Shown: positions 34,623 through 46,526 of the stretch, in pieces
Layout: each line of letters starts with the position of its first letter
How positions within the stretch are numbered: position 1 is the stretch's first letter
DNA from: Lachnospiraceae bacterium
GTDB lineage: Bacteria > Bacillota > Clostridia > Lachnospirales > Lachnospiraceae
Assembly (NCBI GenBank): GCA_029053015.1
Contig: JAIDHX010000037.1
Location: 1 to 64,000 of the forward strand
Length of the DNA: 64,000 nt
Reading direction: 5' to 3'
Program-made: the position numbers and the translations under genes
The notes under the pieces: model-generated
The model's input: only the letters and a program-made list of their open reading frames with translations
Database searches by the model: none
What the model was told of the DNA's origin: nothing

Positions 34623-35501
34623 GTGAAAAGACTGAAATCTGTATTAACCGCAATAACATTGAGAAAAGTGATATGCCTGCTGGTTACGGTAGGCATATTG
34701 TGTATTATTCCCGCAGCGTCCGTAAACGCCTCTTCGACAGGAGAGGGGCTGACCGGGCAGACAGGGGATTCTACCGTGATTAATCCGTCGGGAACGGCGG
34801 AAAATCAGGATGATTTACAAAATTTGAATATAGTAAACAGAATAGAAATAGAGTACAATAATGGTAATGGGCAGTTAAATGGAGCCCTGCGGATACTGCT
34901 GATACTGACGATGATAGCACTGGCGCCGATTTTGCTTATCTGCATGACTTGTTTTACCAGAATTATTATTGTGCTTCATTTTACGCGTGCTGCTTTAAAC
35001 ACGCAGACGGCACCGCCCAATCAGGTCCTGATGGGGCTGGCGCTTTTTCTCACGTTTTTTGTTATGTCACCCACAATTGCCAGCATTTATACCAATGCGT
35101 ACCTGCCCCTGGATGAAGGGAGGCTGACGCAGGAGGAGGCAATTGAGGCGGCAATACAGCCCATGCGGCAGTTTATGTATAATTCAACGCAGAAAAAAGA
35201 TGTGGAGCTGTTTATGAGTATTGCGAGACAGGACTGGGACGGCAATCTGGAAAATATACCGCTGCCGGTACTGATTCCGAGTTATATGCTCAGCGAATTG
35301 AGAGAAGCATTTTTCTTTGGTTTTTTGATTTATATACCATTTATCGTCATAGATATGGTGGTGGCGTCGGCCCTGATGAGTATGGGTATGATGATGCTGC
35401 CGCCTACAACGATTTCCATGCCTTTTAAGATACTTCTGTTTGTGATGGCTGACGGATGGGGACTGATTATAGGTGAGTTGATGAAGACCTTTACGAGGTA
35501 A
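34623..35501 (+). CDS. fliP: Flagellar export gate protein FliP
   Basis: This 292-residue protein forms the core of the type III export gate. With the GTG start at 34623 it begins with a signal peptide (basic KRLK followed by a hydrophobic helix ending near AASVNASS at residue 40). A polar stretch of about 50 residues then leads to four membrane helices with FTRIIIVLHFTRAALNTQTAPPNQVLMGLALFLTFFVM. An in-frame ATG at 34542 would start inside fliO and mask the signal peptide, so I reject it. Length after correction is typical for Firmicutes. Confidence 0.92.
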   Translation: MKRLKSVLTAITLRKVICLLVTVGILCIIPAASVNASSTGEGLTGQTGDSTVINPSGTAENQDDLQNLNIVNRIEIEYNNGNGQLNGALRILLILTMIALAPILLICMTCFTRIIIVLHFTRAALNTQTAPPNQVLMGLALFLTFFVMSPTIASIYTNAYLPLDEGRLTQEEAIEAAIQPMRQFMYNSTQKKDVELFMSIARQDWDGNLENIPLPVLIPSYMLSELREAFFFGFLIYIPFIVIDMVVASALMSMGMMMLPPTTISMPFKILLFVMADGWGLIIGELMKTFTR

Positions 35502-35531
35502 CAGATATCCGGAGGGGAAAGGAGCGGACGG

Positions 35532-35801
35532 ATGAGTGTAGAAGTTGTAACGGAAATAGCGAATAAAGCATTATATCTGATTATCAGAGCGGCACTTCCG
35601 ATTCTGTTGGTATCGCTGGCGGTCGGACTGATTATCAGTATTTTTCAGACGGTTACCTCTATACAGGAGCAGACACTGACCTTTGTTCCCAAGATTATCT
35701 GTGTGTTTTTGGCAATTATGATTTTTGGAAAGTGGATTATCACCATGATTGTGGAGTATATGTATGAATTGTGGGATTTCTCTTCCTATATTGTCAGGTA
35801 G
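35532..35801 (+). CDS. fliQ: Flagellar export gate protein FliQ
   Basis: This 89-residue protein has two membrane helices and the conserved VGLIISIFQTVTSIQEQTLTFVPKI segment. It assembles with FliP and FliR into the export gate. The start follows GGAGGGGAAAGGAGCGGACGG. fliR begins eight bases after the stop. Confidence 0.96.
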   Translation: MSVEVVTEIANKALYLIIRAALPILLVSLAVGLIISIFQTVTSIQEQTLTFVPKIICVFLAIMIFGKWIITMIVEYMYELWDFSSYIVR

Positions 35802-35809
35802 GACAGCTC

Positions 35810-36592
35810 ATGATTAGTTTATCTTTCTCTTTTTTGGATTTGGAATTTTTCCTGCTGATATTGGTAAGGGTTTCCTGCTTTGTGTTTGTGGCTCCCTTTT
35901 TCAGCATGAACCATACGCCGGCAAGGGCGAGGATAGCGCTCTCTGTTTTTACGGCAGCGTTGCTTTACACTACTTTGACGCCTGCCGATGCGGTGGTGTA
36001 TGATACGGTTATGGAATACGCGCTCATTGTTGTGCGAGAGGGCGTAACGGGGCTTTTGATAGGCTTTTCCGCCAATATATGTATGGCGATTGTGAACCTT
36101 GCGGGCGCAATTACGGATATGGAAATCGGATTGTCCATGGTGACGCTGATGGACCCCGCCACAAGGGAGCAGAGCAGCGTAACAGGCGTGTTTTACCAGT
36201 ATGTCATTATGCTGATACTGATAATCAGCGGCATGTACCGCTATCTCTTCGGCGCGCTGGCGGATTCCTTTCTGTTGATACCGGTAAATGGAGCGGTGTT
36301 AAAAGGTGAAAATCTGGTTTCTGCCGTGCTCATGTTTTTGGGTGACTACATTACCATCGGTTTTCGGATATGTCTTCCGGTGTTTTGTACCATATTGCTG
36401 CTCAATGCTGTTTTGGGAATACTGGCAAAGGTGTCACCGCAGCTCAACATGTTCTCTGTCGGCATACAGTTTAAGGTGCTTGCCGGTCTGGGCGTCATGC
36501 TTCTTACAGCAAGCCTGATGTCGGGGGCAGCAGATTTTGTTTTCAGGGAAATCAAGAAAGTGACCGTCTCTTTTGTGGAGGGTATGATGTGA
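35810..36592 (+). CDS. fliR: Flagellar export gate protein FliR
   Basis: This 260-residue membrane protein has about six hydrophobic helices and completes the FliPQR gate. Typical parts include FVFVAPFFSMNHTPARARIALSVF and EIGLSMVTLMDPATREQSSV. The ATG at 35810 follows GGTAGGACAGCTC. An in-frame ATG at 35771 lies in fliQ and is rejected. It ends four bases into the GTG start of flhB. Confidence 0.95.
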   Translation: MISLSFSFLDLEFFLLILVRVSCFVFVAPFFSMNHTPARARIALSVFTAALLYTTLTPADAVVYDTVMEYALIVVREGVTGLLIGFSANICMAIVNLAGAITDMEIGLSMVTLMDPATREQSSVTGVFYQYVIMLILIISGMYRYLFGALADSFLLIPVNGAVLKGENLVSAVLMFLGDYITIGFRICLPVFCTILLLNAVLGILAKVSPQLNMFSVGIQFKVLAGLGVMLLTASLMSGAADFVFREIKKVTVSFVEGMM

Positions 36593-37701
36593 TTTTGCAA
36601 TATAATCTGCAGTTTTTTGCCAAGGAAGGACCCGGCGGGGAGAAGACGGAGCCGGCAACCGAGAAAAAACTGAATGATGCCAGAAAAGAAGGACAGGTTG
36701 CCAAAAGTAAGGAAATAGGCAACGCGGTAAGCCTGCTTGCCCTGTTTATGATTATGAAGCTGTGGGTTGGACACATGGGACTGCAGTTTATGCAGATTTT
36801 TACCGATGTGTACCAGAGAATTCCGGGCGCGACAGCCAACTGGAACGGGTATCTGCCGGAAAACGATATGCTTGTCATCTTCCAGCATATGATGCTGCAA
36901 ATTTTATATATTGTAGCGCCAATCTTTGCGATTGCGTTCATTATTGCTTTTCTCAGTGATGTGGTGCAGGTAAAGTGGCAGATAACGGGGAAGCCGCTGA
37001 AACCGAAGTTCAGCAAAATCAGTCCGATAAGCGGATTCAAACGAATTTTTTCCGCTAATTCCTTAGTGGAGCTGCTGAAATCCATTATCAAGATCGTAGT
37101 GGTGGCGTATGTTGCCTACAGCTATCTGCAGGATAAATGGCAGTATCTCTATTTTTTGTATGACATGACGCTTTTACAGGCGATACAGTTTATCGGACAG
37201 CTTGTGACGGACTTAGGGCTGCGGATCACGATTGTGTATATCCTGATTGCAGCGGCAGATTATATTTACCAGCGATTTAAGTTTTCGCAGGATATGAAGA
37301 TGACAAAGCAGGAAGTGAAGGACGAATATAAGCAGCAGGAAGGTGATCCGCAGATAAAGGGTAAGATTCGTCAGAGGATGCAGGAAGCATCCAGACGGCG
37401 TATGATGCAGAGCCTGCCGCAGGCAGATGTAGTCATTACCAACCCGACCCATTATGCGGTGGCAATCAAGTACGATCCGGAAGTGGTGGATGCACCGATC
37501 GTGATTGCAAAAGGTGAGGATTATCTTGCCAGAAAAATTAAGGAAATTGCAAAAGAAAATAACGTTGAAATTGTGGAGAACAAACCGCTTGCCCGAATGT
37601 TGTATGCAAATGTCGAAGTAGGGCAGGCAGTGCCGCCGGAGCTGTATCAGGCAGTGGCGGAAGTGCTGGCGTTTGTATACCACTTACAAGGCAAAGTATA
37701 A
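36589..37701 (+). CDS. flhB: Flagellar export switch protein FlhB
   Basis: This 370-residue membrane protein controls substrate specificity of export. It has four membrane helices and a cytoplasmic domain with the self-cleavage motif NPTH (residues 285-288), so normal autocleavage is expected. The N-terminus contains GGEKTEPATEKKLNDARKEGQ, the conserved start. The start codon is GTG at 36589, overlapping the end of fliR, with GGAGGGTATGAT in front. Two hairpins follow the stop before flhA. Confidence 0.95.
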   Translation: MILQYNLQFFAKEGPGGEKTEPATEKKLNDARKEGQVAKSKEIGNAVSLLALFMIMKLWVGHMGLQFMQIFTDVYQRIPGATANWNGYLPENDMLVIFQHMMLQILYIVAPIFAIAFIIAFLSDVVQVKWQITGKPLKPKFSKISPISGFKRIFSANSLVELLKSIIKIVVVAYVAYSYLQDKWQYLYFLYDMTLLQAIQFIGQLVTDLGLRITIVYILIAAADYIYQRFKFSQDMKMTKQEVKDEYKQQEGDPQIKGKIRQRMQEASRRRMMQSLPQADVVITNPTHYAVAIKYDPEVVDAPIVIAKGEDYLARKIKEIAKENNVEIVENKPLARMLYANVEVGQAVPPELYQAVAEVLAFVYHLQGKV

Positions 37702-37703
37702 AA

Positions 37704-37761
37704 GGAATGAAGTTGCACTAAGGCTGTAAAATACACAGCCTAAGAGCAACTAAGTCATTCC
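37704..37761 (+). other. Long imperfect hairpin between flhB and flhA
   Basis: GGAATGA and AGTTGC on the left pair with GCAACT and TCATTCC on the right, with inner arms AGGCTGT/ACAGCCT around AAAATAC. No T-run follows. It is one of two adjacent stem-loops in this 121-base gap. Confidence 0.55.
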
Positions 37762-37763
37762 TC

Positions 37764-37786
37764 GAAGAATCGCGAAGCGATTCTTC
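37764..37786 (+). other. Perfect hairpin between flhB and flhA
   Basis: GAAGAATCGC and GCGATTCTTC form a perfect 10-bp stem with a GAA loop. It follows the longer hairpin directly and lies 45 bases before flhA. It could be an RNA processing site or a small repeat element. I did not see another copy in this window. Confidence 0.55.
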
Positions 37787-37831
37787 ATAGAGAATTGAGG
37801 AAAGTTAAAAACGGTAAAGGAGGTGAGGAAC

Positions 37832-39876
<2,045 letters not shown>

Positions 39877-39877
<1 letters not shown>

Positions 39878-41124
39878 TGATAATTAAGAAATTTCAGGGA
39901 AAAACAGAAGCGGAAGCGACGGAGCTTGCGAAAAAAGAGCTGGGCGACGGTGTTGTCGTCATGAATGTGAGAAGCGTTAAGCCGAAGGGTTTTTTTGCTT
40001 CGTTCAAAAAGCCCATAACAGAGGTGACGGTAGCGCTCGAGGAGGAAAGAGAAAAATTTGTTCCTGCGAAGAAAGAGGCGGAGAAGCCTTCTGACGGAGT
40101 GCTGCAAAGGAATACGCCGATCACGGGGGCATGGCAGAAGGAAAGTTCCGGCATCTATCGGCGGGACACGGCGGAAATCGGAGCGATCGAGGAGAAGCTT
40201 GACAGTCTGCAGACATTGCTGGTGCAGCAGTTCAAGAATCCGCAGCAGGAGAAAGCCGAAGTTTACGAGGATGCGCAGGAAGAAGCCAAAGCGTCGGCAA
40301 AGGAGCCGGAGGAAGAAAAGAATCCGGAGCTTGCCAAGTTTTTAAAGCTGCTTTACAACGTCATGCTGGAAAATGAGGTAGACGAAAAATATGTCAATCA
40401 GATTATGGAGGAAATAGAAAAGGTACATAAGCCCAATATGCCCTTTGACTATGCGCTGGCAAATGCATATCAGAGGATGGTGCTGAAGTTTGGGCCTGCA
40501 GAGGAAATTGTACCGGCAAAGTCGGGTCCTAAGGCGGTATTCTTTATCGGACCGACCGGCGTAGGCAAGACGACCACCATTGCAAAGATTGCTTCCAAAT
40601 TTACGGTAGAGGATAAAAAGCGCGTGGCGCTTCTGACAACGGATACCTTCAGGATTGCCGCGGCGGAGCAGCTCAGAACCTATGCCAGTATTCTGGAAGC
40701 ACCGTTTCGGGTTATCTACACCATGCAGGAGTTAGAGGATGCAATCCATGACTTTAAGGACTATGACTATATCCTGATAGATACAACGGGGCATTCCCAT
40801 CAGAACGAAGAGCAGAAAGCAGCTATGAAGGAGCTGGTACACTGCGTAGACGGCATAGTGGAAAAGGAGATATTTTTGGTACTCAGTGCGACGACAAAGT
40901 ACCGCGATCTTGTGAGTATTGCTGACAGCTATAAGGATGTGGCGGGTTATAAGCTTATTTTCACAAAGCTGGATGAAACCTCTGCATTTGGCAATATTCT
41001 GAATTTAAAGTTCCATACGGGTGCAAGTCTTTCTTATGTGACTTGTGGACAAAATGTGCCGGAAGATATAGAGAAATTCAATCCGCAGAAGACGGTGAAG
41101 AGTCTTTTAAGCGGAAGAACGTAA
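39877..41124 (+). CDS. flhF: SRP-family GTPase FlhF
   Basis: This 415-residue GTPase governs the position and number of flagella. It has a basic N-terminal B region, a helical N domain and a G domain with FFIGPTGVGKTTTIAKIASKF (about 222-242), DTFRIAAAEQLRTYA, DTTGHSH and TKLDET. All nucleotide-binding motifs are intact. The gene overlaps flhA by one base and stands before flhG, its GTPase activator. Confidence 0.95.
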
Positions 41125-41179
41125 GAGGCTGTGGCAAATAAGAGGGGAGCTGACAGCAGGACACGACAGGAGGAAGTAT

Positions 41180-42049
41180 ATGGATCAGGCTGAGCAGTTG
41201 CGGAATATCATAAAAGCAGAAAATGTGCAGCGTCCTATGGCGAGAGTTCTTACTGTGACCAGCGGCAAGGGCGGCGTGGGAAAATCGAATACAGCAATTA
41301 ATCTTGCCATTCAGTTCCGTAAGCAGGGACAGCGGGTTATCATTTTGGATGCAGATTTTGGACTGGCTAACATAGAAATTATGTTTGGAACGGTTCCGAA
41401 GCACAATCTCTGCGATTTGATTTATCAGGGCAAGAGCATCAGGGAAATCATTACATGGGGACCGATGGATGTGGGCTTTGTCTCAGGTGGTTCGGGAATT
41501 GTGGGAATGTCAAACCTAAGCAGGGATTATCTGGCATATATTATAAAGAATCTGACGGAGCTTGATGCGATTGCTGATATTATTATTGTAGATACCGGAG
41601 CTGGGATTGCGGATGCGGTGTTGGAGTTTTTGGTGGCAAGCGGTGAAATTCTGCTTATCACAACGCCGGAGCCAACCTCGATTACGGATTCCTACTCACT
41701 TTTAAAGGCATTAAACCGGCATCCACGTTTTTCACGGGAGCATACGCTTGTAAAAATGATTGCCAACCGGGTGGAGGAAGAGGAGGAAGGAGAGATTGTT
41801 TTCAATAAACTGAATGCAGTCGTATCCAGATATTTGAATATGTCGTTTTCTTATCTGGGAGCGGTTCCGCAGGACAGCCGGCTTGCAAAAGCAGTGATGC
41901 AGCAGGTTCCGGTTTCACAGCAGAATCCGAATGCGAAATCCAGCATTGCGTATGAGAGCATTGCGGCAAAGCTGATGAACAAGGAGGCTATCGCCAGAAA
42001 ACGGGGAATGGCAGCGTTCTTTTCACATATTGTAAACGGCAAAAAGTAA
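41180..42049 (+). CDS. flhG: MinD-like ATPase FlhG (flagellar number regulator)
   Basis: This 289-residue ATPase has the deviant Walker A motif TVTSGKGGVGKSNTAINLA and DADFGLANIEIMFG. It begins MDQAEQLRNII, the FlhG-specific DQAxxLR activation helix that stimulates FlhF and marks it off from other MinD proteins. It also contacts FliM/FliY in Bacillus-type systems. The start follows GGAGGAAGTAT. Confidence 0.94.
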   Translation: MDQAEQLRNIIKAENVQRPMARVLTVTSGKGGVGKSNTAINLAIQFRKQGQRVIILDADFGLANIEIMFGTVPKHNLCDLIYQGKSIREIITWGPMDVGFVSGGSGIVGMSNLSRDYLAYIIKNLTELDAIADIIIVDTGAGIADAVLEFLVASGEILLITTPEPTSITDSYSLLKALNRHPRFSREHTLVKMIANRVEEEEEGEIVFNKLNAVVSRYLNMSFSYLGAVPQDSRLAKAVMQQVPVSQQNPNAKSSIAYESIAAKLMNKEAIARKRGMAAFFSHIVNGKK

Positions 42050-42063
42050 AAGGGAGGAAGACT

Positions 42064-42789
42064 ATGCTTTCAAAATTTATTACACCGGGCTGCAAGATAG
42101 AGCTGCAGGCGGTCAATCGGGTAAACGAGGAGGATAAGGAAAACGCAAAAAAGGTCTATACCAGTAAGGTATATGACATCATATCGGAAGACAGAATGGA
42201 AATTGCCATGCCGATGGAGCAGACTAAACTGATTCTGCTTCCGGTGGACGGGGAATACGATATTGTTTTTTACGGAAACAATATTTTGTACCAGTGTTTC
42301 GCGAGAATTATCGATCGGTATAAGAGCAACAATTCCTATATTCTGGTGGTGGAGATGACAAGCAATCTGCGCAAGTTCCAGCGCAGGGAGTATTATCGGT
42401 TCAGCTGCGCCCTTGAAATGTGTGCAAGGCCGCTTGTGGAGGAAGAGGTAAAAGCAGTAGAGCAGAAGGAGGCATATTTACTTACGCCGGGGCTTCCCCT
42501 AAAGCGAAGCGTGATTGTGGACATCAGCGGCGGCGGACTCAGGTTTATGAGCGATCAGCAGTACGAGCCGGGAAGTCTGATTTACTGCAACTACCATCTT
42601 GTGAGTGAAAAAGAAAATACGGAATGTGAAATCGTAGGGAAAATTCTCAGCGCAAAAGAGGTTGAAAATAAGAAGGGTACATACGAGCACAGAGTACAAT
42701 ATGTCAATATGGGGGCTGGCGACAGAGAGAAAATCATCAAATATATTTTTGAAGAGGAAAGAAAAAATCTTCGTCGTGAGAAGGGATAA
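42064..42789 (+). CDS. PilZ-domain flagellar brake protein (YcgR/DgrA type)
   Basis: This 241-residue cytoplasmic protein has an N-terminal YcgR-N-like beta domain (about residues 1-100) and a C-terminal PilZ domain with the two cyclic di-GMP-binding signatures: RREYYR (RxxxR at 108-112) and DISGGG (153-158). Proteins of this type slow or stop the motor when cyclic di-GMP is high. The position between flhG and cheB in the flagellar operon fits that job. A synthetase for cyclic di-GMP is not encoded in this window. Confidence 0.9.
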   Translation: MLSKFITPGCKIELQAVNRVNEEDKENAKKVYTSKVYDIISEDRMEIAMPMEQTKLILLPVDGEYDIVFYGNNILYQCFARIIDRYKSNNSYILVVEMTSNLRKFQRREYYRFSCALEMCARPLVEEEVKAVEQKEAYLLTPGLPLKRSVIVDISGGGLRFMSDQQYEPGSLIYCNYHLVSEKENTECEIVGKILSAKEVENKKGTYEHRVQYVNMGAGDREKIIKYIFEEERKNLRREKG

Positions 42790-42797
42790 CATAATTT

Positions 42798-43883
42798 ATG
42801 AAAAAAATCCTTGTAGTTGATGACTCTGCACTCATGAGAAGGGTGCTGTGTGATATAATCGATAGTGATGAGAGATTTCATGTTGAAGATCGTGCAACCA
42901 ATGGACTGGAGGCATTTGATTTACTCAGCCGTAAGACCTATGATGCCGTCGTCTTAGACGTCAATATGCCGAAGATGGGCGGAATCGAGCTGTTAAGGGA
43001 ATTGCAGAAATTCAAAATATCCGCAAGGGTAATGATGGCAAGTACGGCGACCAGCGAGGGCGCAAAAGTGACTTTGGATGCACTGGAGCTGGGAGCGGTT
43101 GATTTTATTCACAAGCCGGTCAGCGCCGGTGACTGCCGTGGTGCGGATTTTAAGGAACATCTGCTGAAAACCCTTGCGGTGGTGTCTGATTCCGCTGTGG
43201 GTATGCCCGTACAGAGAGCAGCGAAACCGTTTAGGCGGGAGCCGGCGGCAGTACCTGTTACAAAACCGGAAGCACCTGCAAGGGTATCCACCGGTGTGAC
43301 AGGAAAGAAGCTTGTTGCAATCGCAAGTTCTACCGGAGGGCCAAAGGCGTTGCAGTCCGTGATTCCACGTCTGCCAAAGGATTTACAGGCTCCGGTTTTA
43401 TTGGTGCAGCATATGCCGAAGGGCTTTACCGCATCGCTGGCGGAGCGTCTCAACTCCTTAAGCGAGATTACGGTGCGGGAGGCAGCGGAAGGCGACGTGC
43501 TGGAAAACGGCTGCGTCTATCTTTCCATGGGGGGCAGTCATTTAACCGTAGCTGTAAACGCGGCGGGCAGATATGTGATTCATTACACGGATGAGCCGCC
43601 CAGAGAGGGAGTGAGGCCGTGCGCCAACTATATGTATGAATCGCTGGGAGATAGTCGTTTTGACGAAATAGTCTGTGTAGTCATGACGGGAATGGGCGCG
43701 GATGGCACGCAGGGAATCTCGAATCTGAAAAACAACAAGAAAATACATGTAATTGCACAGGAACAGAGTACCTGCGTCGTATACGGGATGCCCAAGAGCA
43801 TTGTGACGGCAGGGCTCGCCGACCAAATTGTACCGCTCGAACAAATCGCACAGGCGATAACCGCAAAGGTGGGGGGAAAGTAA
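42798..43883 (+). CDS. cheB: Chemotaxis methylesterase / response regulator CheB
   Basis: This 361-residue enzyme removes methyl groups from chemoreceptors. The N-terminal receiver has phosphorylatable Asp54 (VVLDVNMPKMGG). The C-terminal esterase has the catalytic Ser near residue 178 (IASSTGGPKAL), His in LLVQHMPKGFT and Asp in MTGMGADGTQG. Domains are joined by a Pro/Ala-rich linker. No cheR is in this window, so its partner must be elsewhere. It ends one base before the cheA start. Confidence 0.95.
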   Translation: MKKILVVDDSALMRRVLCDIIDSDERFHVEDRATNGLEAFDLLSRKTYDAVVLDVNMPKMGGIELLRELQKFKISARVMMASTATSEGAKVTLDALELGAVDFIHKPVSAGDCRGADFKEHLLKTLAVVSDSAVGMPVQRAAKPFRREPAAVPVTKPEAPARVSTGVTGKKLVAIASSTGGPKALQSVIPRLPKDLQAPVLLVQHMPKGFTASLAERLNSLSEITVREAAEGDVLENGCVYLSMGGSHLTVAVNAAGRYVIHYTDEPPREGVRPCANYMYESLGDSRFDEIVCVVMTGMGADGTQGISNLKNNKKIHVIAQEQSTCVVYGMPKSIVTAGLADQIVPLEQIAQAITAKVGGK

Positions 43884-43884
43884 A

Positions 43885-46032
43885 ATGGATGTAAGTCAAT
43901 ATTTGGAAATCTTCCTTGATGAAACAACAGAACATTTACAGAATCTGAACACACAGATACTGGAATTAGAGCAGGACTCGGAAAATATGGATACGATCAA
44001 TGAAATTTTCCGTGCCGCCCATTCCCTGAAGGGAATGGCAGGAACCATGGGCTATAAGCGTATGCAGAATTTGACCCATGATATGGAAAATGTGTTTTCT
44101 GAGGTCAGGAATGGCAGCATAAAGGTGAAAGCCAATATGATTGACATTCTGTTTCAGTGTCTGGATGCCTTGGAGGAGTATACTACAAACATCAGAGAAA
44201 GCGGCGATGAAGGAACAAATGACAATGAGCCGCTGATAAAGATGCTGGGCGACATACTCAATAAAAAGGCAGCAGGCGAAAGTGAAGCAACGGCAGAGCC
44301 GGCAGTGAAATCTGCTGACGATAGCGACGGCAGGAAATGGCTGGAAATCAATTTAAACAGCACCGATAAAATGGTGATTGGAGAAGCGCAGAAACAGGGC
44401 AAGATGGTATACGGCGTTACAGTCAGTATACAGGAAAGCTGTCTTTTGAAGGCGGCCAGGGCGTTTCTGGTATTCAAGGCAGTGGAAGAGCTGGGTGAAA
44501 TTATTGTATCCAATCCGTCCGCGCAGGATATCGAAGACGAACGCTTTGATTTGGATTTCTCCCTGATTATGATTACGGAAGCAGATGTGGATAAGGTGAC
44601 TGCCGCAATCAGCAATGTTTCCGAGATAGAGTCGGTTCTGGCAGAGAATCTGGACCTTTCTGTTATGCAGCTTGACGAGGAGAGCAGAGAAGCAGAAGAG
44701 CATAAAGAAAATATGCGCAAGGAAACAGAGAAGAGCGAGGAGAGCACGGCAGTAGCGCCTGTGGCGACACAGGTGCAGCAGGCAGCCCAGACAGCTCCCG
44801 CGCCCGCAGCGGCTGCGGCAAAACAGCCGGCAGCGGCGAAGCAGTCCGGCGGCAAGCCGGTCGTAAACCGCACTGTGCGTGTGGATATTGAAAAGCTCGA
44901 TGTGCTGATGAATCTGGTGAGCGAGCTGATTATTGCGAAGAATTCACTTGTCGCTGCGTCAGAGGCGACGATGGCACAAAACAGTGGTACGGCGCAGAGC
45001 GGTATCAACGAACAGATTGAATATTTGGAGAGTGTTACGACGAACCTGCATGAATCTGTTATGAAGGTTCGAATGGTGCCGATAGAAAGCGTGGTAAATA
45101 AATTCCCCCGCATGATTCGTGATTTAACCAAGAAGCTCAATAAAAAAATGGAGCTCTATATGTCCGGTGAGGAGACAGAACTGGATCGTACCGTGGTGGA
45201 TGAAATCGGAGACCCCTTGATGCATCTGCTCAGAAATTCCGCGGATCATGGTTTGGAGTCTGCGGAGGTGCGTGCCCAGAGAGGCAAGCCGGAGGTGGGT
45301 TCCATCTGGCTGGATGCTTATCAGGATGGCAATAACGTTGTTATTGAGGTGCGGGACGATGGTAATGGTATCGACACGGAGAGCGTGAAGAGAAAAGCCA
45401 TCGAGCGCGGACAGATCACACCGGAGCAGGCGCTCAATATGTCTGAAAAGGAAATTATTGATTTGCTTTTCCTGCCGAGTTTCTCTACAGCGGAGAAGGT
45501 GACGGATGTATCCGGAAGGGGCGTTGGGCTTGACGTCGTGAAGAGCAAGATAGAAGCGCTGAGCGGCGAGGTTGAGGTAAAGAGCAGGCTCGGAGAGGGC
45601 AGTACATGGATTATCCGTCTGCCGCTTACACTTGCCATTATTCAGGCTCTTATGGTGGAAATCGGCGGAGAAAAATATGCCATTTCACTCGGCTCTATTC
45701 AGACGATAGAGGATGTCATGCCGGAGGATATTAAACTTGTACAAAATAAGGAAGTTATCCATTTAAGAGGAAGCGTGATTCCGCTTATCAGGCTGGATAA
45801 AGAGCTTGATGTGACCAGTACAAGGGCACCGGAAGAAAATCTGACGGTCATTATCGTGAAGAAGGGTGATAAGACGGCGGGCTTTGTAGTGGATGAACTG
45901 CAGGGACAGCAGGAAATTGTTATTAAGTCCATGGGTAAATACATTGACAATAAGTGCAAGCTGATAAGCGGCGCAACCATTCTGGGTGATGGAGAAGTTG
46001 CCCTGATTCTGGATGCGAATGCCTTAATCTGA
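43885..46032 (+). CDS. cheA: Chemotaxis histidine kinase CheA
   Basis: This 715-residue kinase phosphorylates CheY and CheB. It has the P1 domain with phospho-accepting His46 (RAAHSLKGMAG), a P2-like region (about 150-265), an Ala/Gln-rich linker (about 285-325), the dimerisation helices, the ATPase with NSADHGLES, DDGNGID and GRGVGLDVVKS, and the C-terminal CheW-like domain. All motifs look functional. It follows cheB with a one-base gap and precedes cheW. Confidence 0.97.
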   Translation: MDVSQYLEIFLDETTEHLQNLNTQILELEQDSENMDTINEIFRAAHSLKGMAGTMGYKRMQNLTHDMENVFSEVRNGSIKVKANMIDILFQCLDALEEYTTNIRESGDEGTNDNEPLIKMLGDILNKKAAGESEATAEPAVKSADDSDGRKWLEINLNSTDKMVIGEAQKQGKMVYGVTVSIQESCLLKAARAFLVFKAVEELGEIIVSNPSAQDIEDERFDLDFSLIMITEADVDKVTAAISNVSEIESVLAENLDLSVMQLDEESREAEEHKENMRKETEKSEESTAVAPVATQVQQAAQTAPAPAAAAAKQPAAAKQSGGKPVVNRTVRVDIEKLDVLMNLVSELIIAKNSLVAASEATMAQNSGTAQSGINEQIEYLESVTTNLHESVMKVRMVPIESVVNKFPRMIRDLTKKLNKKMELYMSGEETELDRTVVDEIGDPLMHLLRNSADHGLESAEVRAQRGKPEVGSIWLDAYQDGNNVVIEVRDDGNGIDTESVKRKAIERGQITPEQALNMSEKEIIDLLFLPSFSTAEKVTDVSGRGVGLDVVKSKIEALSGEVEVKSRLGEGSTWIIRLPLTLAIIQALMVEIGGEKYAISLGSIQTIEDVMPEDIKLVQNKEVIHLRGSVIPLIRLDKELDVTSTRAPEENLTVIIVKKGDKTAGFVVDELQGQQEIVIKSMGKYIDNKCKLISGATILGDGEVALILDANALI

Positions 46033-46045
46033 GGAGGGACAGAGA

Positions 46046-46495
46046 ATGGAAGATTTAATAATTGCAAGTGAAACAGCGCAGTACATTGTCATCAGGTTGG
46101 GACAGGAGCAGTATGGCATCGATATCCGCTACATCGATAATATCGTGAGGATGCAGCACATTACGAGAGTGCCGAAGCTGGCAGCATACTTAAAAGGCGT
46201 TATCAATCTGCGCGGCGAGGTGATTCCCATTATGAGTCTCAGACTGAAGATGGGACTTCCCGCAGATGAAGAGAGCAAGTCGGCAAGAATTATCATTGTA
46301 AAGCTGGAACAGTATGGTACCATCGGCATGATCGTAGACGAGGTCAGAGAAGTGGTGACACTGGACCTGGACACTCAGGTTGAAAAAATGGCATACGATA
46401 AGGAAGACAAGAATAACTTCATTCAGGGTGTCGGAAAGTATGAAGGCGGTCTGATTTCCCTATTAGATTTGAATATTGTAGCGCAGGAAAAATAG
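46046..46495 (+). CDS. cheW: Chemotaxis coupling protein CheW
   Basis: This protein of 149 residues couples receptors to CheA. It has the SH3-like CheW fold with EQYGIDIRYIDNIVRM and LKGVINLRGEVIPIMSLRLKMGL, the conserved receptor- and kinase-contact segment. The start follows GAGGAGGGACAGAGA. It belongs to the che block cheB-cheA-cheW-cheC-cheD. Confidence 0.97.
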   Translation: MEDLIIASETAQYIVIRLGQEQYGIDIRYIDNIVRMQHITRVPKLAAYLKGVINLRGEVIPIMSLRLKMGLPADEESKSARIIIVKLEQYGTIGMIVDEVREVVTLDLDTQVEKMAYDKEDKNNFIQGVGKYEGGLISLLDLNIVAQEK

Positions 46496-46526
46496 GCAGA
46501 GTTTAACAGAAGGAGATATGCATTTT

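Noticed and set aside
34542..35501. fliP starting at the ATG at 34542
   Set aside because: It would lie inside fliO and put 27 charged residues before a clear signal peptide. The GTG at 34623 fits better.
37764..37786. Rho-independent terminator between flhB and flhA
   Set aside because: The stem is good but no T-run follows, and flhA has only this operon as an evident source of transcription.
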